This document shows positions 25,800 to 33,870 of a stretch of 64,000 bases of DNA, in pieces (the stretch's first letter is position 1; each line of letters opens with the position of its first letter). Both the position numbers and the translations under genes were made by a program. The DNA comes from Arthrobacter sp. 18067. GTDB lineage: Bacteria > Actinomycetota > Actinomycetes > Actinomycetales > Micrococcaceae. Where the stretch lies: NCBI RefSeq assembly GCF_902706295.1, contig NZ_CACSJJ010000024.1:19804-83803 (forward strand), read 5' to 3'. Below the pieces are notes generated by a model. That model ran no database searches and had not been told where the DNA came from. It was given only the letters and a program-made list of their open reading frames with translations.

Positions 25800-27029
25800 A
25801 TGAACCAGGCTTTTGTGTACGACGCCGTGCGCACTCCCTTTGGTAAATTCGGCTCCGGCCTTGCCGCCGTCCGTCCCGATGACCTTGCCGCCCACGTGGT
25901 CCGCGAGTCCGTCAAGCGCGCTCCGGGCTTGGATGTTGAGCGGATCGACGAGGTGGTCTTCGGCAACGCCAACGGTGCCGGCGAGGAAAACCGCAACGTG
26001 GCCCGCATGGCCACCCTCCTGGCTGGCCTGCCCGTGTCCCTTCCGGGCACGACGGTTAACCGCCTGTGCGGCTCCTCCCTGGACGCTGCCATCATTGCCT
26101 CCCGCCAGATCAACGCCGGCGACGCCGACCTCATGCTCGTTGGTGGCGCCGAGTCCATGTCCCGTGCGCCGTGGGTGCTGCCGAAGACGTCCAAGCCATA
26201 CCCGGCCGGTGACATGACCTTGGCGTCCACCACGCTCGGTTGGCGTTTGGTGAACCCGGCCATGAACAAGGACTGGACCATCTCCTTGGGCGAGGCCACC
26301 GAACGGCTGCGCGAAAAGTACGGGATCACCCGTGAACGGCAGGACCAGTTCGCTGCGGACTCGCACAACCTGGCCGATGCCGCGTGGAACGAAGGCTTCT
26401 ACGATTCTTTGGTGACGGCGGTTCCGGGTACTGACCTGGTCCGTGATGAGGGCATCCGGGCGGGTTCTACGGCGGAGAAGCTGGGCGGACTCAAGACCGT
26501 TTTCCGGGCCGAGGCTGACGGGCCCGACGGCGGTACGGTCACCGCCGGGAACGCCTCACCATTGTCTGATGGTGCTTCAGCGGCGTGGATCGGTTCGGAG
26601 GCTGCTGCCGGGATGCTGGGCCTGGAGCCGTTGGCCCGCATCGCCGGCCGTGGCGCGCACGGCAACGATCCCCAGTTCTTCGGGTTCGCCCCGGTGGAGG
26701 CCGCGAACAAGGCCCTCGCGAAGGCGGGCATCGGCTGGGACCAGGTAGGCGCCGTCGAACTTAATGAAGCGTTCGCCGCGCAATCGCTGGCGTGCGTTGA
26801 CGCCTGGGGGATTGACCCCGGAATCGTGAACCAGCACGGCGGTGCGATCGCGATGGGCCACCCGCTCGGCGCTTCCGGTACCCGCATCCTCGGTACGCTC
26901 GCCCGGTCCCTGCAGGCCTCCGGCCAGCGCTGGGGCGTAGCAGCGATCTGCATCGGCGTGGGCCAAGGCCTGGCCGTGGTGCTCGAAAACGTTACTGCCG
27001 CCCCGTCGGCACAACCAGTGAAGGGCTAA
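25800..27029 (+). CDS. pcaF: 3-oxoadipyl-CoA thiolase
   Basis: A 409-residue thiolase that splits 3-oxoadipyl-CoA with CoA into succinyl-CoA and acetyl-CoA. Catalytic Cys90 lies in NRLCGSS; the C-terminal GGAIAMGHPLGASG histidine and the CIGVGQG cysteine are present. I use the ATG at 25800, where the family begins (MNQAFVYDAVRTPFG). Five bases separate it from pcaI. The thiolase family is broad, so the exact substrate rests on the context. Confidence 0.92.
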   Translation: MNQAFVYDAVRTPFGKFGSGLAAVRPDDLAAHVVRESVKRAPGLDVERIDEVVFGNANGAGEENRNVARMATLLAGLPVSLPGTTVNRLCGSSLDAAIIASRQINAGDADLMLVGGAESMSRAPWVLPKTSKPYPAGDMTLASTTLGWRLVNPAMNKDWTISLGEATERLREKYGITRERQDQFAADSHNLADAAWNEGFYDSLVTAVPGTDLVRDEGIRAGSTAEKLGGLKTVFRAEADGPDGGTVTAGNASPLSDGASAAWIGSEAAAGMLGLEPLARIAGRGAHGNDPQFFGFAPVEAANKALAKAGIGWDQVGAVELNEAFAAQSLACVDAWGIDPGIVNQHGGAIAMGHPLGASGTRILGTLARSLQASGQRWGVAAICIGVGQGLAVVLENVTAAPSAQPVKG

Positions 27030-27034
27030 AGGTC

Positions 27035-27721
27035 ATGTTGAATTTCATTGACACTGTCGGTGAGGCTGTCGCCGGCATCAAGGACGGTTCCACGGTGATG
27101 ATCGGCGGGTTCGGCAACGCCGGGCAGCCGTTCGAACTGATCGACGCCCTCATGGACTGCGGCGCGAAGGACCTGACCGTGGTCAACAACAACGCCGGCC
27201 AGGGCGACCAAGGCCTCGCGCTGCTGATCAAGGAAGGCCGCGTCCGCAAGATGATCTGCTCCTTCCCGCGGCAGTCCGATTCCTGGCACTTTGACGCCAA
27301 GTTCCACGCCGGCGAGATCGAGCTGGAACTGGTCCCGCAGGGCAACCTTGCCGAACGCATCAGGGCCGCGGGCGCGGGTATTGGTGGGTTCTTCACCCCG
27401 ACCGGCTACGGCACCACCCTGGCCGAGGGCAAGGAAACCCGCATTATCGATGGACGGGGCCAGGTGTTCGAGACCCCGATCCACGCCGATGTCGCCCTGA
27501 TCAAGGCACTCAAGGCTGACGGCAACGGCAACCTTGTCTACCGCAAGACCGCCCGGAACTTCGGCCCCATCATGGCCGCCGCAGCCAAGCACACCATCGT
27601 GCAGGTCTCGGAGATCGTGCCCACCGGTTCCTTGGATCCGGAGAACGTGGTGACCCCCGGAATTTACGTCAACAGCGTGGTCCGCGTCGATTCTGCCGGA
27701 ACAAAAGAGAAGGTGGCCTGA
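27035..27721 (+). CDS. pcaI: 3-oxoadipate CoA-transferase subunit A
   Basis: A 228-residue subunit of the class I CoA-transferase that moves CoA from succinyl-CoA to 3-oxoadipate. The CoA-binding GGFGNAGQP loop and the GFFTPTGYGT segment match family subunit A. Only two bases separate it from pcaJ. Confidence 0.93.
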   Translation: MLNFIDTVGEAVAGIKDGSTVMIGGFGNAGQPFELIDALMDCGAKDLTVVNNNAGQGDQGLALLIKEGRVRKMICSFPRQSDSWHFDAKFHAGEIELELVPQGNLAERIRAAGAGIGGFFTPTGYGTTLAEGKETRIIDGRGQVFETPIHADVALIKALKADGNGNLVYRKTARNFGPIMAAAAKHTIVQVSEIVPTGSLDPENVVTPGIYVNSVVRVDSAGTKEKVA

Positions 27722-27723
27722 TC

Positions 27724-28392
27724 ATGAGCACCCAAACCAGCCTCAAGACCTCCGAAAAGCCGCTGGGCCGCGACGAACTCGCCCAATTGGTGGCCCGCGA
27801 CATCGTCCCCGGCTCCTTCGTGAACCTGGGCATCGGCCAGCCGACGCTCGTGTCCAACTATCTCACCGAGGAACAGAACATCACGCTCCACACGGAGAAC
27901 GGGATGCTCGGCATGGGCCCGGCCGCTGAGGGCGACGAGATCGACGGCGACCTTATAAACGCCGGCAAGATCCCCGTCACCGAGCTGCCCGGGGCCTCGT
28001 ACTTCCACCACGCTGACTCGTTCGCGATCATGCGCGGCGGGCACCTGGATATCTGCGTGCTGGGTGCGTTCCAGGTATCCGCCACCGGCGATCTCGCCAA
28101 CTGGCACACCGGCGCCCCGGACGCGATCCCGGCCGTCGGCGGTGCAATGGACCTCGCAACGGGCGCCAAGGACGTGTTCGTGATGATGACGCTCCTGACC
28201 CGCGAGGGTGTGTCCAAGCTCGTGGAGCAGTGCACCTACCCGCTGACCGGCGTCGGCTGCGTGACCCGCGTGTACACGGATAAAGCCGTGTTCCTCACCG
28301 GCCCCGACGGCGTCACAGTCCGCGAGACCTTCGGCTGCACCTTCGACGAGATCCAGGAACTCGTGCCCCTGCCCCTCAAGGCCGGAGCCTAG
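27724..28392 (+). CDS. pcaJ: 3-oxoadipate CoA-transferase subunit B
   Basis: A 222-residue subunit with the catalytic glutamate Glu58 in HTENGMLGMGP, which forms the CoA thioester intermediate. The SYFHHADSFAIMRGGH segment also fits the family. Its stop codon touches an inverted repeat that leads directly into the pcaR start. Confidence 0.93.
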   Translation: MSTQTSLKTSEKPLGRDELAQLVARDIVPGSFVNLGIGQPTLVSNYLTEEQNITLHTENGMLGMGPAAEGDEIDGDLINAGKIPVTELPGASYFHHADSFAIMRGGHLDICVLGAFQVSATGDLANWHTGAPDAIPAVGGAMDLATGAKDVFVMMTLLTREGVSKLVEQCTYPLTGVGCVTRVYTDKAVFLTGPDGVTVRETFGCTFDEIQELVPLPLKAGA

Positions 28393-28418
28393 GTTACCGA
28401 CCCCTAGGATTGGTAACC
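28392..28418. promoter_or_regulatory. Inverted repeat abutting the pcaR start codon
   Basis: GGTTACC (28392-28398) and GGTAACC (28412-28418) form a perfect 7-bp inverted repeat filling the whole gap between pcaJ and the ATG at 28419. It leaves no separate ribosome site, so it may be an autoregulatory operator or an RNA hairpin that limits translation. Confidence 0.5.
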
Positions 28419-29222
28419 ATGACCGACTCCGCAGTTACCCCGCAGGCCAGCGACCAGTACGTCCAGTCGCTTGCCCGCGGGCTTGCCGTCATCCGGGCGT
28501 TCGACGCGAACAACCCCGTGATGACACTTAGCGAAGTCGCTGCCCGCACAGACCTGACGCGCGCCACGGCCCGTCGGTTCCTGCACACCCTGGTTGAGCT
28601 GGGCTATGTCCGTACCGACGGCAAGACCTTCGCGCTCACGGCCAAGGTGTTGCAGCTCGGCTACTCGTACTTGTCGGCGTTGTCGTTGCCGCAGCTGGCC
28701 CAGCCGCATCTCGAGCAGCTCAGCTTGAAGTTGGGGGAGTCGACGTCGGCCGCGGTCCTCGACGGCCCGGACATCTTCTACGTGGCCCGCGTCGCCACGC
28801 GCCGGATCATGAACGTGGGCATCACGGTCGGCACCCGCTTCCCGGCGTATGCCACCTCCATGGGCCGAGTGCTGCTGGCCGGATTGCCGCAGGCCAAGCT
28901 GGAGGCTTACCTCACGACGGCGGAACTCGCCACGCTCACGCCGCGAACCGTGGCCAGCGTGCCCGACTTGAGGGCCGCCGTCGAACGTGTCCGTCAGCAG
29001 GGCTGGTGCCTGCTGGACCAGGAGCTCGAAATCGGGCTGATGTCCATCGCGGCGCCGGTGTGGAACCAGAACAATGGCGACAACGTCGCTGCCATCAACG
29101 TGTCCTTGCAGGCCCAGGCCGTCGCAGCGCAACCGGACGCGGAGAAGTACCTCGAGTCCGTGCGCCAGGAAGTGGTGGCCACCGCCAACGCGATCTCGCA
29201 GGACGTGTCGGCGAAGCACTAA
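28419..29222 (+). CDS. pcaR: IclR-family regulator, PcaR-like
   Basis: A 267-residue IclR regulator: winged helix-turn-helix at residues about 10-75 (MTLSEVAARTDLTRATARRF), effector domain after. The text YVQSLARGLAVIRAFD and TSMGRVLLAGLP is characteristic of the PcaR/PobR branch, which answers 3-oxoadipate or related pathway acids. It closes the pcaFIJ unit. I use ATG 28419; a TTG three codons earlier is also in frame. Confidence 0.88.
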   Translation: MTDSAVTPQASDQYVQSLARGLAVIRAFDANNPVMTLSEVAARTDLTRATARRFLHTLVELGYVRTDGKTFALTAKVLQLGYSYLSALSLPQLAQPHLEQLSLKLGESTSAAVLDGPDIFYVARVATRRIMNVGITVGTRFPAYATSMGRVLLAGLPQAKLEAYLTTAELATLTPRTVASVPDLRAAVERVRQQGWCLLDQELEIGLMSIAAPVWNQNNGDNVAAINVSLQAQAVAAQPDAEKYLESVRQEVVATANAISQDVSAKH

Positions 29223-29567
29223 TTACTTCCGGATCGCTGCTAACCGCGTCTCCAGGATCCGGCGCACCAGGGAGTCCGGCACGGGATTGTCCGCACTAAA
29301 CCGCAACGTCCCCGGTGACCATGAATAGCCGCCCAGCTCCTCCGACATTTCCGGCAGGATCTGCCCGCTGAACGGATACAGCGCCAGGTGTTTCTTGGTT
29401 TCGAGCACACTCAGGAATCCCTTGCCATCCACCAGCAGAGCGGGCATGCCGTAGCTGACGCCTTCTTCGGCATTGGGGGCCAACTCGCGTGCAATCCCAA
29501 TAATCCGTTCCAGAATGACGCGGTTGCCCTCGCTGACGTTCTCCAAATATTCGGTGACGGTTCCCAT
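29223..29567 (-). CDS. DUF1801/YdhG-like protein
   Basis: A 114-residue protein of the DUF1801 (YdhG/iron-chaperone-like) fold, with EEGVSYGMPALLVDGKGF and KKHLALYPFSG. Function in bacteria is poorly known. I start at the ATG at 29567; the frame remains open to 29912 but the extra part is unlike the family. It is divergent from the DUF2252 gene with only 45 bases between start codons. Confidence 0.8.
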   Translation of the reverse strand: MGTVTEYLENVSEGNRVILERIIGIARELAPNAEEGVSYGMPALLVDGKGFLSVLETKKHLALYPFSGQILPEMSEELGGYSWSPGTLRFSADNPVPDSLVRRILETRLAAIRK

Positions 29568-29612
29568 AGGGACATGGTTCACCCAAGACGGGCCGAATGC
29601 CACACTTGGGGC

Positions 29613-31004
29613 ATGAGCCCACTCGTCAGTGCTCGCTGGAGCCCGGCGGACCAAGACCGCGCCAAAGGGAAAGCTGCGCGGGAAACGCTGCCTCGGAGCG
29701 CCCAAGGGAGGTTCGCGGCACCGGCGCGGAACGTAGTGGGCATTCTTGCGGAACAACACGCTTCCCGGCTGGCTCATCTGGTTCCCGTACGCGTGGGGAG
29801 AATGCTGCAGACACCTTTCGCGTTCTACCGGGGAGCCGCGGCCGTCATGGCCGGCGATCTGTCCGGGGAGCAGACCTCCGGGCATCAGGTGGTCGCTTGC
29901 GGCGATGCCCATCTGGCCAACTTCGGCTTGTATGCGTCCCCGGAGCGGCGCTTGGTCTTCGACCTCAACGACTTTGACGAGGTCTTCCCGGCGCCGTGGG
30001 AATGGGACGTCAAGAGGCTCACGGCCAGTATTTGGCTAAGCGGGCGCAACAGCGGGCACTCCGAGGAGCAGTGCCGCACCGCCGCAGAAGCTGCGGCCCG
30101 GTCATACCGGCTGGCCATGCGGAGGTTGTTCGAGGGAACGGCCGCGGAAAGGTACTACTTCCAAGTCGATACAGACATCCTGTCGGCGACGATGGCGTCG
30201 GCAGGCATCCTGGACGAGGACATGAAGAAAGCCAAGCGACGCACCTCGGAGCAGGTCCTGGCGAAAATGACGGCTGAAACTGTCCACGGAGAGCCGAGGA
30301 TCGTGGACCAGTGGCCGCTGGTCTACCACCCGGAAACAGCGACATTGGATCGCGTGAGCGCACTCTTTGACCTGTATCGAAGCTCCTTGCGGGCCGACAC
30401 TGCCGTGCTGGTGAGCCAGTACCGCCTGGTGGACGTAGCGATCCGGGTGGTCGGCGTGGGAAGCGTGGGCACCCGGTGTTGGGTGGTGCTGATGCTGGGC
30501 CCCTCAGGGGAACCTTTGTTCCTGCAGGCCAAGGAAGTCCAACGTTCAGTACTGGAGAGCCATGGCGGATCCCGGCCGTCCTCCGACGTGATTCGATTGC
30601 TGACCAAGTTCGGCCAGGGATACCGTGCCGTGGCCGGCCAACGGATCATGCAGGCGCAGTCCGATCCGTTCCTGGGATGGGTGGGCAACACGGTGGAATC
30701 CGATGGCCAGCTGCGTGACTACTTCGTCCGCCAATTCCGTGACATGAAGGGTTCCTTCGCCGTGGATCAACTCGGCCCCGGGCCACTGGCCGACTACGCC
30801 CGCCTGTGCGGGGGAGTGCTCGCCCGCGCCCATTCCCAAACCCCCGGCAGCGCGTTTATCGCAGGCTACCTGGGCCGTTCGGACGTATTCGACAAGGCCA
30901 TGGCGGGGTGGGCGAAGCACTACGCCGACCAGTCCGAGAAGGATCATGCGGAGTTGGAACGCGCAGTCCGGACAGGCCGCCTCGACGCTGAGAGCGGCAT
31001 CTGA
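29613..31004 (+). CDS. DUF2252 family protein (kinase-like fold)
   Basis: A 463-residue protein of the DUF2252 family, common in actinobacteria and of unknown function. The conserved segments FAFYRGAAAVMAGDL, CGDAHLANFGLYASPERRLVFDLNDFDE and WDVKRL recall the catalytic region of aminoglycoside-phosphotransferase-like kinases, where the GDAHLxNF and DxNDFD motifs would bind metal and ATP; activity is not shown. I start at the ATG at 29613. Confidence 0.85.
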   Translation: MSPLVSARWSPADQDRAKGKAARETLPRSAQGRFAAPARNVVGILAEQHASRLAHLVPVRVGRMLQTPFAFYRGAAAVMAGDLSGEQTSGHQVVACGDAHLANFGLYASPERRLVFDLNDFDEVFPAPWEWDVKRLTASIWLSGRNSGHSEEQCRTAAEAAARSYRLAMRRLFEGTAAERYYFQVDTDILSATMASAGILDEDMKKAKRRTSEQVLAKMTAETVHGEPRIVDQWPLVYHPETATLDRVSALFDLYRSSLRADTAVLVSQYRLVDVAIRVVGVGSVGTRCWVVLMLGPSGEPLFLQAKEVQRSVLESHGGSRPSSDVIRLLTKFGQGYRAVAGQRIMQAQSDPFLGWVGNTVESDGQLRDYFVRQFRDMKGSFAVDQLGPGPLADYARLCGGVLARAHSQTPGSAFIAGYLGRSDVFDKAMAGWAKHYADQSEKDHAELERAVRTGRLDAESGI

Positions 31005-31027
31005 CCCGACTGCGCGTTCCGGGAGGC

Positions 31028-31426
31028 TTAGCGCTCCGGGATCACAGCGATGCCCTGGATTTCGATCAGGGCTTCCTTCTGCCACAGCCGTGTGACGCCG
31101 ATGCCGGCCATCGCGGGATACTGCGAGCCGGCCATGTCACGCCAGATGCGTCCGATTTCGCGGCCATTGGCCATGTAGTCGTCCACGTCCGTGAGGTAGA
31201 TGGTCACGTTCACCAGGTCTTCGGGCTGTCCGCCGGCTTCGCGGAGGGTGGTGATGACGTTGGAAAACGCCTGCGTGAACTGCTCCACGATGCCGCCGGG
31301 AACGATGTTCATGTTCTTGTCCAAGGCCGTCTGCCCGCCCAGGAAAACAGTGTTTCCGGCAAGAATGCCGTGCGCGAAACCCGATGGCTTGGGCAGCGAT
31401 TCCGGGTTGATCGTCTGGTGGCTCAT
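31028..31426 (-). CDS. RidA/YjgF-family protein
   Basis: A 132-residue member of the RidA superfamily (begins SHQTINPESLPKPSGFAHG, GQTALDKN). RidA proteins hydrolyse reactive enamines or imines; one branch contains 2-aminomuconate deaminase. It is divergent from a cluster for an aromatic acid-CoA pathway, so a deaminase role on an amino-substituted intermediate is possible, but a general clean-up role cannot be excluded. Confidence 0.87.
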   Translation of the reverse strand: MSHQTINPESLPKPSGFAHGILAGNTVFLGGQTALDKNMNIVPGGIVEQFTQAFSNVITTLREAGGQPEDLVNVTIYLTDVDDYMANGREIGRIWRDMAGSQYPAMAGIGVTRLWQKEALIEIQGIAVIPER

Positions 31427-31508
31427 GCTGTTCCTCCTCGTTGTGGCAACTGCAAAAACTTTTGGAAAGCCTCTGTGCAGATCATTTCTGCCGTGCTACG
31501 TTGAGCAT

Positions 31509-31537
31509 ATGTGACGATCGTAAAAAAGTCGACACAT
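31509..31537. promoter_or_regulatory. Operator-like inverted repeat between RidA and the FAH operon
   Basis: ATGTGACGA (31509-31517) and TCGACACAT (31529-31537) are complementary with one mismatch. They lie in the divergent control region, 26 bases before the FAH-family start. This could bind the PaaX-type regulator encoded at 40744. Confidence 0.4.
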
Positions 31538-31562
31538 CACAAAAACTCGAAGGGAACCCGCA

Positions 31563-32423
31563 ATGAAACTCGCCACCTTGCGCACGGCCAACGGAGGTAC
31601 GACGGCGGCACTCGCCACAGGCGCCGACTCCTACCTCGCGCTGCCCGCCACCGACGTCGGGGCGCTCCTGGCCCAGCCGGAGTGGCGGAATGTCGTGGCA
31701 GAGGCCGCAGTGGCCCCGGCAGGCGACCAGCAGGTCATTGCAGCAGCGGACGCGGACCTCGCACCGCTGTTGCCCCGCGCCGGCAAGGTCATCTGCTGCG
31801 GCCTGAACTACGGTGACCACATCCAGGAAATGGGCCGCGAACTTCCCGAGTACCCCACGCTCTTCGCCAAGTACGCGGACACCTTGGTAGGAGCCGCCGA
31901 CGCTGTAGAAGTCCACGGCAGCGCCCGCGTCGACTGGGAAGCCGAGCTCGCCGTCGTCGTGGGTTCTGAACTGTTCCGTGCGGACGAAGACCAAGCGAGC
32001 GAGGCAATTGCCGGGTATACCGTGGCCAATGACGTCTCCATGCGCGACTGGCAGAGCCGGACCCTTCAGTGGTTCCAGGGGAAGGCCTGGGATGGCACCA
32101 CTCCCGTGGGGCCGGTCATGCTGACGGCCGACGAGGCAGGCCAAAGCTTCGAGGTCCGCGGCTACGTCAACGGCGAGCTGGTGCAGCAGGGGAACACCAG
32201 CACCTTGGTGTTCGGCCCCGCGCAGCTCCTGTCCTATATCTCGCAGTTCACCGTCCTGCGCCCGGGCGACCTCGTCCTGACGGGAACGCCCGGGGGCGTG
32301 GGCATGGGGATGACCCCGCCCCGCTACCTCAACGACGGCGATGTCCTCGCCACCGAAATCGACGGGATCGGCCGGCTGGAAAACCAGTTTCGGATCCACG
32401 TACCAGTCCCGGCAAACGTCTGA
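31563..32423 (+). CDS. Fumarylacetoacetate hydrolase (FAH) family protein
   Basis: A 286-residue FAH-fold enzyme. The metal ligands are visible in VDWEAELAVVVG, the family loop KVICCGLNYGDHIQEMG precedes them, and the C-terminal LTGTPGGVGMG is conserved. Relatives hydrolyse fumarylpyruvate or maleylpyruvate, or hydrate/decarboxylate 2-oxo dienoates. It is the first gene of the aromatic cluster; a ring-cleavage product hydrolase acting after the cupin protein is the simplest role. AAGGGA precedes the ATG. Confidence 0.88.
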   Translation: MKLATLRTANGGTTAALATGADSYLALPATDVGALLAQPEWRNVVAEAAVAPAGDQQVIAAADADLAPLLPRAGKVICCGLNYGDHIQEMGRELPEYPTLFAKYADTLVGAADAVEVHGSARVDWEAELAVVVGSELFRADEDQASEAIAGYTVANDVSMRDWQSRTLQWFQGKAWDGTTPVGPVMLTADEAGQSFEVRGYVNGELVQQGNTSTLVFGPAQLLSYISQFTVLRPGDLVLTGTPGGVGMGMTPPRYLNDGDVLATEIDGIGRLENQFRIHVPVPANV

Positions 32424-32453
32424 AATCCTCACACCACATCAAAGGAGAGACCC

Positions 32454-32936
32454 ATGAGCCAGACCACCACCGAATACCGCCTCGAAGGCGACAACTCCAT
32501 CTATGCCCAAGCAGATGGCAAGGTTGTTCCGGTCGTCACCCGCGCCGGCGCGGAGGACACCAACACCGCCCAGTCCGGTGACTGCATCCGCGTCTCCGGC
32601 GTGAGCATCCAGCACACCCCGGCAACCAAGATCTGGTTCGGCCAGGTCTCCAACACCCCCGGCTACCGCTCACTCCCGCACCACCACGGCGAGGCTGAAA
32701 CCGGCGGCTACGTGCTCCGGGGCCACGGCCGCATCTACTTCGGCGAGAACTACTCGGAGTTCATCGACATGAAGGCCGGCGACTGGGTTTTCGTCCCGCC
32801 GTTCATGCCCCACGTTGAAGCCAACATGTCCATCACTGATGAACTGGTCTGGCTGACTGCCCGTACGCCGGAAAACCTGGTGGTCAACCTCGAAGACGTC
32901 GCCGACGAAACCCTCGCCGACTACCGCCGGGCCTAG
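32454..32936 (+). CDS. Single-cupin protein, possible ring-cleavage dioxygenase
   Basis: A 160-residue protein with one cupin domain. Cupin motif 1 (GYRSLPHHHGEAET) offers two histidines and a glutamate, and motif 2 (GDWVFVPPFMPHVEAN) a further histidine, a complete metal site. It is far shorter than gentisate 1,2-dioxygenase (a double cupin). The position between FAH hydrolase and thioesterase suggests an aromatic dioxygenase or a decarboxylase/isomerase of this pathway; a non-catalytic role is also possible. Confidence 0.8.
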   Translation: MSQTTTEYRLEGDNSIYAQADGKVVPVVTRAGAEDTNTAQSGDCIRVSGVSIQHTPATKIWFGQVSNTPGYRSLPHHHGEAETGGYVLRGHGRIYFGENYSEFIDMKAGDWVFVPPFMPHVEANMSITDELVWLTARTPENLVVNLEDVADETLADYRRA

Positions 32937-32938
32937 CC

Positions 32939-33811
32939 ATGATCACTGGAACCCTGACGTCTGAGACCTTCCTCAAGGCCGTTGAGCTCACGCCGGCAAC
33001 GGCCGAAGTTTTCGACGAAGCCTACGAAGCAACCACCCAGTACGTGCCGTGGCCAAAAGCCTATGGTGGAGACATGGTGGCACAAGCTGCGGCCGCAATG
33101 ATGCGGTCCGTTGATGCTGACAGGACTCTGCACTCGATGCATAGCTACTTCATGCGTCCGGTGGATATCGGTTCCAGTGTCCGGTATGAAGTGGAGCGAC
33201 TGCGGGACGGTCGCGGGTACTCCACCCGTACCGTCCGCGGCTTCCAGAATGGCAAGCCCGTCTATGCCGCGATGGGTTCCTTCCAGGTTCCCGAAGACGG
33301 ACCGGACTTCCAATCCAAAGTCCCCGCCGCCGTCGAGCCTGAATCGCTGCGGACGGCAGCCGAAGTGCTGGACGGGACTGACGGAGCGGCCGCAGAGTAC
33401 TGGTCCACGGGTCGCAGCTTCGACATGCGGCATATTCCTGGGCCGGTATATATCGAACTCGAAGGCGGTTCGGTACCGCAGCAAGCGATTTGGGTGAAAG
33501 CCTTTGACGCCCTGCCTGACGACGCCGACCTCCACCGCACAGCCCTGGCCTACGTCTGCGATTACACGATTCTGGAGCCCCTGCTCAGGGTCAATGGACT
33601 TAACTGGTCCAGTCCGGGACTCGCTACCGCCAGCCTGGACCATTCCATGTGGTTCCACCGCGACGGCCGAGCGGACGAATGGATCCTCTATGCCCAGGAA
33701 GCCATCTCCGGGCAGAGCAACAGGGGCTTGGCCATGGGCCGCTTCTTCGACCAGCAAGGAAGGCTCCTCGCAACGGTGGCCCAAGAGGGCATGATCCGGG
33801 CCGGCGCCTAA
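32939..33811 (+). CDS. TesB-type acyl-CoA thioesterase
   Basis: A 290-residue double hot-dog protein of the acyl-CoA thioesterase II family (VPWPKAYGGDMVAQAAAAM, LHSMHSYFMRPVD, then LDHSMWFHRD in the second half). In this cluster it may release the free acid from a hydroxylated aryl-CoA before ring cleavage. Two bases separate it from the cupin gene. Confidence 0.86.
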   Translation: MITGTLTSETFLKAVELTPATAEVFDEAYEATTQYVPWPKAYGGDMVAQAAAAMMRSVDADRTLHSMHSYFMRPVDIGSSVRYEVERLRDGRGYSTRTVRGFQNGKPVYAAMGSFQVPEDGPDFQSKVPAAVEPESLRTAAEVLDGTDGAAAEYWSTGRSFDMRHIPGPVYIELEGGSVPQQAIWVKAFDALPDDADLHRTALAYVCDYTILEPLLRVNGLNWSSPGLATASLDHSMWFHRDGRADEWILYAQEAISGQSNRGLAMGRFFDQQGRLLATVAQEGMIRAGA

Positions 33812-33870
33812 ACAGCTTTAGACCCCCACCAACCATCAGCTTCAACGACGCACCACTGAAAGGAACGGCC

